Shown here: one piece after another, positions 58,482 to 64,000 of the stretch | Numbering within the stretch: position 1 is the stretch's first letter | Layout: each line of letters starts with the position of its first letter | Assembly: GCF_015645465.1 (NCBI RefSeq) | Contig: NZ_JADOEL010000001.1 | Span: 459,555 to 523,554 of the forward strand | DNA length: 64,000 nt | Direction of reading: 5' to 3' | From: Herminiimonas contaminans | GTDB lineage: Bacteria; Pseudomonadota; Gammaproteobacteria; Burkholderiales; Burkholderiaceae_D | Translations under genes and position numbers: made by a program | The notes under the pieces: model-generated | What the model was told of the DNA's origin: nothing | Seen by the model: the letters and a program-made list of their open reading frames with translations, nothing else | The model's database searches: none

Positions 58482-58604
58482 CTCCATCTCCCAATACAAA
58501 ATTCAAATAGTGACGTTGTCAGGACCATCTGAGGCCACAGACCACGTGATAAATTTCATTTCGACTATCGGCTCGACTACCTGGCCGACTTCTTTTTTTT
58601 ACTA

Positions 58605-59192
58605 TTAGCCTGCTACTGCCGGTTCCTTCAATTCTGCCTTCTTCTCACGCCCTGCGATCTCAAAGAAAGTATAGGACAAGGTAATTGTCTTTACATCCTT
58701 CGGTAAAGCCGGATCCAGGTAAAACACAACTGGCATCTGCTTCGCCTGGCTGGCTTCCAGAGTTTGCTGCTGGAAACAGAAGCACTCCACTTTCTTGAAG
58801 TGCGCTGCTGCCTGCTGCGGCGCATAACTCGGAATCGCCTGCGCTTCTACGCTACGTGCCTGTGTATTCACTACTTCATACACGATCTGGGCCATTTCAC
58901 CCGGATGCACTTGCATGCTGTTTACCGTAGGGCGGAAACGGAATGGTCCTTGCGTATTTGCATCAAACTCGACCGTAATCGTCCTGCTCTTGTCGACCTG
59001 CGAATTATCGATCGGCTTTACCTTCATCTCTTGCGAGGTCAGGATATTGACGCCTGTAATTTCACAAATCTGCTTGTAGATCGGTACCAGCAAGTAACCA
59101 AAACCAAACATCATCACAGCAATAACAACCAGCTTGCCAAACATCTGGGCATTCAACTTACTGTTCGCGCTGTCTTCTGTCTGGTTATCCAT
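58605..59192 (-). CDS. ctaG: Cytochrome c oxidase copper chaperone CtaG (Cox11)
   Basis: A 195-residue protein with one N-terminal transmembrane helix (about 18-38) and the periplasmic Cox11 domain. The copper-binding CFCF motif is in KKVECFCFQQQTL. It delivers copper to the CuB centre of subunit I. ATG 59192 is 7 bp after the small upstream gene. The gene ends in three tandem in-frame stops (TAA TAG TAA). Confidence 0.94.
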   Translation of the reverse strand: MDNQTEDSANSKLNAQMFGKLVVIAVMMFGFGYLLVPIYKQICEITGVNILTSQEMKVKPIDNSQVDKSRTITVEFDANTQGPFRFRPTVNSMQVHPGEMAQIVYEVVNTQARSVEAQAIPSYAPQQAAAHFKKVECFCFQQQTLEASQAKQMPVVFYLDPALPKDVKTITLSYTFFEIAGREKKAELKEPAVAG

Positions 59193-59199
59193 CTTTACC

Positions 59200-59316
59200 C
59201 TAAACAAACCATAAGCGTTTTGCGATAACACCGAACATGAACATCGCAGCGATGACCCCGAGTATCAGGGCGGTACGCAGATTACGTTTCTTTTGTTCAG
59301 TCTTCAAATCCGACAT
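59200..59316 (-). CDS. 38-residue cytochrome oxidase small assembly protein
   Basis: A tiny frame between ctaD and ctaG. It starts MSDLKTEQKKRNLRTALILG with a basic N-terminus, continues as one transmembrane helix (about 15-32) and ends KRLWFV. It stops 7 bp before ctaG, and its location and make-up match the small proteins seen at this spot in other betaproteobacterial cox operons. It is too short to be found by usual ORF length limits. Confidence 0.75.
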   Translation of the reverse strand: MSDLKTEQKKRNLRTALILGVIAAMFMFGVIAKRLWFV

Positions 59317-59349
59317 CGCAAGGTAGCGGGCTTGCGCCCGCCACTCCGT

Positions 59350-60957
59350 TTATTTAACTGTTGGAGGAACTTCAAACGTATGGAAAGGAGCCGGGCTAGG
59401 AACGGTCCATTCCAGGCCTTCTGCACCATCCCAAGGTTTCGCTTCTGCTGGCACGCCACCTTTGATCGAAGGGATAACCACCGCGAACAGGAAGTACACC
59501 TGCATCAAACCAAAGCCCAGACCACCGATCGACGCGATCATGTTGAAGTCGGTGAACTGCGCTGGGTAATCGGCGTAGCGACGTGGCATACCGGCCAATC
59601 CCAGGAAGTGCATAGGGAAGAAGGTGATGTTGAACAGAATCAGCGAACCCCAGAAGTGGATTTTGCCGCGGGTTTCGCTATACATGAAACCAGTCCACTT
59701 CGGACCCCAGTAGTAGAAACCGGCGAACAGGGCAAACAAGGAACCAGCCACCAGCACGTAGTGGAAGTGAGCCACCACGTAGTAGGTATCCTGCAACTGG
59801 ATATCGATAGGGGTCACCGCCAGGATCAGGCCGGTGAAGCCGCCCATCGTGAACACGAAGATGAAGCCGATCGCAAACAGCATAGGAGTCTCAAATGTCA
59901 TCGAGCCTCTCCACATGGTTGCAACCCAGTTGAAAATCTTCACGCCGGTTGGTACCGCGATCAGCATGGTCGCGTACATGAAGAACAACTGTGCAGTCAC
60001 CGGCATACCGGTGGTGAACATGTGATGCGCCCAGACCATGAAGGACAGGATGGCAATCGAAGCAGTTGCGTACACCATCGATGCGTAACCAAACAATTGT
60101 TTGCGCGCGAAAGTCGGGATGATGTGCGACACGATACCGAAGGCAGGCAAGATCATGATGTACACCTCTGGGTGTCCGAAGAACCAGAAGATGTGTTGAT
60201 ACATGACAGGGTCACCACCGCCAGCCGCATTAAAGAACGAGGTACCGAAGTGACGGTCGGTCAGCGTCATGGTGATCGCACCAGCCAGCACCGGCATCAC
60301 AGCGATCAGCAGGTAGGCAGTGATCAGCCAGGTCCAGCAGAACATCGGCATCTTCATCAGGGTCATGCCAGGTGCGCGCATGTTGAGGACGGTCACGATA
60401 ATGTTGATCGAACCCATGATCGACGAAGCACCCATGATATGCAGCGCAAAAATCGCCATGTCCATGCCAGGGCCCATTTGGGTCGACAGCGGAGCATACA
60501 GGGTCCAGCCTGCAGCAGTCGCGCCACCTGGAACCAGGAAGGACACAGCCAGCAGGATCGCTGCCGGTGGCAGCAGCCAGAACGAGAAGTTGTTCATGCG
60601 GGCAAACGCCATATCGGACGCGCCGATTTGCAACGGGATCATCCAGTTAGCAAAACCAACGAAAGCCGGCATGATCGCGCCGAACACCATCATGATGCCG
60701 TGCATGGTGGTCAACTGATTGAAGAACTCAGGCTGCATCAATTGCAGGCCAGGCTGGAATAACTCGGCGCGGATCAACATCGCCAGGAAACCGCCTGACA
60801 GCAACATGACAAACGAGAACCAAAGGTAAAGCGTACCGATATCCTTGTGGTTGGTCGCAAATACCCAGCGACGCCAGCCATGCGGATGATCGTGCGCATG
60901 GTCATGATCGTGCGCGTGGTCATGCGCGTGTGCGTGATCGACTGCAGTTGTACTCAT
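59350..60957 (-). CDS. ctaD: Cytochrome c oxidase subunit I
   Basis: A 535-residue heme-copper oxidase subunit with 12 transmembrane helices, low-spin heme, heme a3 and CuB. The CuB signature is [22 protein letters not shown], followed by the Tyr and HH region ([12 protein letters not shown]). The extreme N-terminus is unusual: about ten His and many Asp in the first 26 residues ([18 protein letters not shown]), before the normal start of the fold at [14 protein letters not shown]. Confidence 0.97.
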   Translation of the reverse strand: MSTTAVDHAHAHDHAHDHDHAHDHPHGWRRWVFATNHKDIGTLYLWFSFVMLLSGGFLAMLIRAELFQPGLQLMQPEFFNQLTTMHGIMMVFGAIMPAFVGFANWMIPLQIGASDMAFARMNNFSFWLLPPAAILLAVSFLVPGGATAAGWTLYAPLSTQMGPGMDMAIFALHIMGASSIMGSINIIVTVLNMRAPGMTLMKMPMFCWTWLITAYLLIAVMPVLAGAITMTLTDRHFGTSFFNAAGGGDPVMYQHIFWFFGHPEVYIMILPAFGIVSHIIPTFARKQLFGYASMVYATASIAILSFMVWAHHMFTTGMPVTAQLFFMYATMLIAVPTGVKIFNWVATMWRGSMTFETPMLFAIGFIFVFTMGGFTGLILAVTPIDIQLQDTYYVVAHFHYVLVAGSLFALFAGFYYWGPKWTGFMYSETRGKIHFWGSLILFNITFFPMHFLGLAGMPRRYADYPAQFTDFNMIASIGGLGFGLMQVYFLFAVVIPSIKGGVPAEAKPWDGAEGLEWTVPSPAPFHTFEVPPTVK

Positions 60958-60975
60958 CTCTGTCTCCCGATTCTA

Positions 60976-62136
60976 TTACTTACGCGCAGCCAGCACTTCT
61001 GCTGGTTGGACGATGTTTTCCGAGGCCTTATTCGACCAATGGTTGCGGGTATAAGTAATCACCGCGGCAATTTCGGTATCCGACAACACCGGCTTCCAGG
61101 CAGGCATCGCGCCTTTACCTTCCATCACCATATGGATGTTGGCTGCTTTCGGTCCGGTCACGATAGGCGATGCATCCAGCGCCGGGAAGCTGCCAGGTAC
61201 ACCTTTACCGTTTGCCTGATGGCAGGCGATACAGTTAGCTGTGTAGACTTTCTCGCCGCGTTGCACGAGCTCATCCACAGTCCATGTTTTGGTTGGGTCG
61301 TCGGCATTCGCCGCCATTTCTTTTTTCTTGCCGTCTACCCATGCCTTGTAGTCTTCATCGCTGACGACATTCACAACGATAGGCATGAAGGCGTGATCCT
61401 TACCGCACAACTCGGCACACTGGCCGCGGTAGGTACCGATCTTTTCAGCCTTGAACCAGGTATCACGCACGAAGCCAGGAATCGCATCCTGCTTGACGCC
61501 GAAGGCAGGAATCATCCACGCGTGGATCACGTCGTTGGCTGTCAACACGATACGGATTTTCTTGTTGACCGGTACAACGACAGGATTGTCGACTTCGATC
61601 AGGTAGTTTTCGCCTTTGGCTACGGTGCTGTCGACGATCTGTTCACGCGGGGTGGACAGGTTGGACAGGAAGTTAATGCCCTCACCTTCGCCGTTCAGGT
61701 AGTTGTATCCCCATTTCCACTGCATGCCGGTGGCTTTGATGGTGATATCTGCATTTGAGGTGTCTTTCATCGCCACCACGGTTTTGGTCGCTGGCAGCGC
61801 CATCCCGATAACGATGAGGAAAGGAACCACAGTCCATGCGATTTCAACTGCGGTACTTTCGTGGAAGGTAGCCGATTTATGGCCGAGCGACTTGCGATGC
61901 TTGAATATGGAATAGAACATGACGCCAAACACTGCGACGAAAATCACCAGACAGATGATCAGCATCAGGGTGTGCAGCGAATAGATTTGTTCCGCGATCT
62001 GCGTTACAGGTTCGTGAAAATTGAGCTGACGCACTGCAGGTCCGCCCGGACTATCGGTCACCGCCCACGACGGCATACCAGCCGCCAGGAACGACGCACC
62101 AAGCATCAAAGATTGAAGGCGCTTCGCTTGTTTCAT
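60976..62136 (-). CDS. ctaC: Cytochrome c oxidase subunit II with fused cytochrome c (caa3 type)
   Basis: A 386-residue protein: signal peptide, two transmembrane helices (about 55-77 and 98-117), a cupredoxin domain with CuA ligands (H205, C240, E242, C244, H248, M251), and a C-terminal cytochrome c domain with CIACH (302-306). The fused cytochrome makes it caa3-type, taking electrons from soluble c or the bc1 complex. It is followed by ctaD 18 bp downstream. Confidence 0.96.
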   Translation of the reverse strand: MKQAKRLQSLMLGASFLAAGMPSWAVTDSPGGPAVRQLNFHEPVTQIAEQIYSLHTLMLIICLVIFVAVFGVMFYSIFKHRKSLGHKSATFHESTAVEIAWTVVPFLIVIGMALPATKTVVAMKDTSNADITIKATGMQWKWGYNYLNGEGEGINFLSNLSTPREQIVDSTVAKGENYLIEVDNPVVVPVNKKIRIVLTANDVIHAWMIPAFGVKQDAIPGFVRDTWFKAEKIGTYRGQCAELCGKDHAFMPIVVNVVSDEDYKAWVDGKKKEMAANADDPTKTWTVDELVQRGEKVYTANCIACHQANGKGVPGSFPALDASPIVTGPKAANIHMVMEGKGAMPAWKPVLSDTEIAAVITYTRNHWSNKASENIVQPAEVLAARK

Positions 62137-62169
62137 GATTTCCTCAAAAGCCCATGATTAAGAATTCTT

Positions 62170-62625
62170 TTAACAACCAGGCATAACTGCAGACCCCAGC
62201 TCCTGACGCAGCTCACGTATGAACTCACGCCTCTTGTATTCTGTCAGGAATCGCCCCACTTCAACACGCGTACCGGAGGATTCCAGACCTATCAATCGAT
62301 GCCGCTTCGCTGGCGGATCGACTTTCGTGCAATGTCTTATTAGCTTAAAGTGCCGAGCTTGGTCGGCTTGAATTAGATGTATTACCAACAGATCGTCGGT
62401 GAGGACTATGTGTTCGCAATCGGTAGCATGGCGTGCATAACAAAGAAAAGCGCACCCTACAGCCGCTAATTCAATTACTGCAAAACCTAAGATGTACCAC
62501 GCACCGCGCCAGGTGAAGGAAAACGCGATTGTCAGGGAAACCACGCACAACACTGAATAAGCCTGCATCAGTTGTCGTGGTGATATCGAACAATTACGTT
62601 TCAATAACCATTCTCGGTTGGCCAT
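62170..62625 (-). CDS. DUF2244 membrane protein ahead of ctaC
   Basis: A 151-residue protein with two close transmembrane helices (about 21-62) and a cytoplasmic domain rich in basic residues (GRFLTEYKRREFIRELRQEL). DUF2244 genes are often first in cox operons, but the function is unknown. ATG 62625 has an AGGCGG site; nine more in-frame codons lie upstream. It ends 33 bp before ctaC. Confidence 0.82.
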   Translation of the reverse strand: MANREWLLKRNCSISPRQLMQAYSVLCVVSLTIAFSFTWRGAWYILGFAVIELAAVGCAFLCYARHATDCEHIVLTDDLLVIHLIQADQARHFKLIRHCTKVDPPAKRHRLIGLESSGTRVEVGRFLTEYKRREFIRELRQELGSAVMPGC

Positions 62626-62652
62626 AGCACACCGCCTGAACGCCTTGCGCAA

Positions 62653-62865
62653 GCAAGCTGCACTCGCGCAAAACCGTCGAAGTATAAGTCGGAAAGGGTT
62701 TTGTTATCAAGTATAAAAACAAATGACAACAGCTCCCATTTTCAGTACTTTTTACTACCTTCGAATATCCCGGAAACGCATGTGCGGCCTGTTGTTTTTA
62801 GTTGCCGCGACCATAATTTTGCTTGTCTCCCGCATATATTTTTAATAATTATTTAATAACTATTC
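62653..62865. other. Intergenic region between DUF2244 and the methyltransferase
   Basis: About 213 bp, AT-rich near the methyltransferase. Besides the promoter candidate at 62681-62710, I see no gene and no GC-rich terminator for the methyltransferase, whose transcript may read on into the cox unit. Confidence 0.5.
62681..62710 (-). promoter_or_regulatory. Candidate promoter of the DUF2244-cox operon
   Basis: On the minus strand TTGATA (62705-62710) and TATACT (62681-62686) are 18 bp apart, a good sigma-70 match. The start near 62674 gives a leader of about 50 nt to the DUF2244 ATG. Confidence 0.5.
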
Positions 62866-63804
62866 TTACTTCCTAGGCGGGTCGAAACGAATAATCGACT
62901 CCCCGCTCGCAGTCGCCCGCGGCGCTGGCCGGAACGCATGACCATAGATTACCTCGAATGTGAGTGGAATCTTGCCATCGGCACGACGACTTTGTTCCAG
63001 TACATCCATCGCGCGCTGCCATGCCTGCTTGCCCAACAAACCGCGGCGGCGCGTATCCAGCGGGTTACCGCCCATTGCACGCACATCTGCCATCAGCTTT
63101 TCCACCGAACCGTAAGTCACGGTCAGGGTTTCCATATCCATCACCGGCGTCGAAAAACCGGCATTTACCAACATATCGCCAAAATCATGCATGTCTACAA
63201 AAGGCAACACATGGGGTTCGGCATCAGCCGCCGCAAACGCCGCGCGCAATTCCTTGAAGGTGTCCGGACCAAAGCAGGAAAACATCAGCAGGCCATCCTG
63301 ACGCAACACGCGCCGCCATTCGACGAACACCCGGTCCGGCTGCGGATGCCAGTGCAAAGCCAGGTTGGACCATACCAGATCGACCGCATTGAGGCCCAGC
63401 GGCAGTTGCGCGAAATTCCCACATATCAGGCTGGCGCTCGAGTCACGACCCATCACCGCGGGCAACCATTGCTGCAGCAAACGGTTCATCGACGACAGAC
63501 CGGCCACCTGGCTCTCTTGCGCCGCTGCCAGCATGGCGCTGGAGGCATCCAGGCCGAGCATAGCGGCTTGCGGGAAGCGCTTCTGCAAGGTCGTCAGGTC
63601 TGCCCCTTCACCACAACCGGCGTCCAGTACATGGGCAGGTGCAATCTTTACCAATGCCAGCCGCTCATGCATGCGCGCCGCCACTTCACGCCGCAGGAAG
63701 CCTGATTCCAGCGTGCGCACGGGATCGCTGAACAGATCACGGACACGGTTCAGGTCGATCGGGGCACTGAGTTTGGAATCGGATTGTGGCGGCAGGGAAG
63801 ACAC
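62866..63804 (-). CDS. BioC-like SAM-dependent methyltransferase
   Basis: A 312-residue class I methyltransferase with motif I VLDAGCGEGADLTTLQ (about residues 59-74) and the BioC-like segment LVWSNLALHWHPQPDRVFVEWRRVLRQDGLLMFSCFGPDTF (start about 144). BioC methylates malonyl-ACP to start biotin synthesis. Whether this protein does so is not certain, because similar proteins in betaproteobacteria are also annotated as unspecified methyltransferases. No bio gene is in the window. Confidence 0.8.
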   Translation of the reverse strand: MSSLPPQSDSKLSAPIDLNRVRDLFSDPVRTLESGFLRREVAARMHERLALVKIAPAHVLDAGCGEGADLTTLQKRFPQAAMLGLDASSAMLAAAQESQVAGLSSMNRLLQQWLPAVMGRDSSASLICGNFAQLPLGLNAVDLVWSNLALHWHPQPDRVFVEWRRVLRQDGLLMFSCFGPDTFKELRAAFAAADAEPHVLPFVDMHDFGDMLVNAGFSTPVMDMETLTVTYGSVEKLMADVRAMGGNPLDTRRRGLLGKQAWQRAMDVLEQSRRADGKIPLTFEVIYGHAFRPAPRATASGESIIRFDPPRK

Positions 63805-63916
63805 GAATAATGCAATCGGGCTAATGAGATAATGCGAGCAAGTTTACACGCATGGAGCTGAGTGTGCGCGATGGGTAGTGTCAGAAATTCTGTGTGTGAA
63901 GGTCGGTTAAAAAATT

Positions 63917-64000
63917 CTAGTGCAATGCGTTGGTGAAGCGTTCGCCGAACAGAATGGCAAACTGATTGGCCGCCTGCTTCCACGTCACCGGAGGCATCTT
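63917..64000 (-). CDS. C-terminal end of an unidentified protein (5' part beyond the window)
   Basis: The last 27 codons plus a TAG stop of a minus-strand gene running in from the right edge. The visible tail contains TWKQAANQFAILFGERF, a helix with a Trp near its start. That resembles the C-terminal helix of GT-B glycosyltransferases (for example SWEEAARQ-type ends), but the fragment is too short for a firm call. Confidence 0.45.
   Translation of the reverse strand, partial: KMPPVTWKQAANQFAILFGERFTNALH

Noticed and set aside
59293..60762. 489-codon plus-strand frame opposite ctaD
   Set aside because: Low-complexity His/Arg/Gln-rich translation, an antisense shadow of a clear ctaD gene.

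Overview
The window is a block of core chromosome from a Gram-negative betaproteobacterium, most likely a member of the Oxalobacteraceae (Herminiimonas/Janthinobacterium-like). This rests on recognised gene orders and families, not on a database match: a ubiE-ubiJ-ubiB ubiquinone cluster, a caa3-type cox cluster (DUF2244-ctaC-ctaD-ctaG-ctaE-SURF1-ctaA-ctaB-sco), ptsN-hprK-rapZ, lolB-ispE-tRNA-Gln-prs-rplY-pth-ychF and ftsY-ftsE-ftsX-rpoH. I see no IS element, prophage, integrase, CRISPR array, toxin-antitoxin pair or obvious foreign island. One tRNA gene is present.

Layout. 1-4.7 kb: 5' part of an acyl-CoA dehydrogenase gene, hslR (Hsp15), an ECF sigma/RskA-type anti-sigma pair, and an MFS efflux gene behind a striking 47-bp dyad. 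4.9-10.6 kb (minus): fmdB-like, DUF502, aspS, nudB, EEP-family phosphodiesterase, clsB. 10.6-14.9 kb (minus): a potGHIF-type polyamine ABC transporter plus an ABM-domain gene. 15-20 kb (minus): DUF971, ubiE, Tim44-like, ubiJ, ubiB, PH-domain gene. 20-25 kb (minus): a HIT gene, a 1,332-residue FAD/Fe-S fusion oxidoreductase and a YqaA membrane protein. 25-31 kb (plus): ilvA, queF, ptsN, hprK, rapZ and a stand-alone LON-domain protein. 31-35 kb (minus): mutM, a dynamin-like GTPase and mutY in one tight unit. 35-44.7 kb (plus): TPR protein, lolB, ispE, tRNA-Gln, prs, rplY, pth, ychF, MOSC protein and a GGDEF protein. 44.7-49.2 kb (minus): two M16 peptidase homologues, rsmD, coaD, ferredoxin. 49.3-53.2 kb (plus): ftsY, ftsE, ftsX, rpoH. 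53.3-62.7 kb (mostly minus): cytochrome oxidase structural and assembly genes. 62.9-64 kb (minus): a BioC-like methyltransferase and the 3' tip of an unidentified gene.

How the genes work together. The cox block makes a copper/heme-A oxidase with a cytochrome c domain fused to subunit II, together with its heme A pathway (CtaB, CtaA) and copper delivery (CtaG, Sco, and a second Sco-like CxxxC protein). The ubi block makes the quinone of the same respiratory chain. lolB, ispE, prs, pth and rplY serve outer-membrane lipoprotein sorting, isoprenoids, PRPP and translation. mutM and mutY are two arms of 8-oxoguanine defence.

What stands out. (1) A textbook CIRCE operator overlaps the likely rpoH promoter, placing sigma-32 under HrcA-type control. 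(2) A dynamin-like GTPase gene sits between mutM and mutY. (3) A complete intrinsic terminator abuts the ubiJ start codon, with a Tim44-like gene upstream of it inside the ubi cluster. (4) A second, membrane-anchored Sco-like protein lies in the cox cluster. (5) Long uncharacterised dyads precede the MFS gene and ilvA. I found no clearly new defence or metabolic system; the best leads are these regulatory and gene-context observations.
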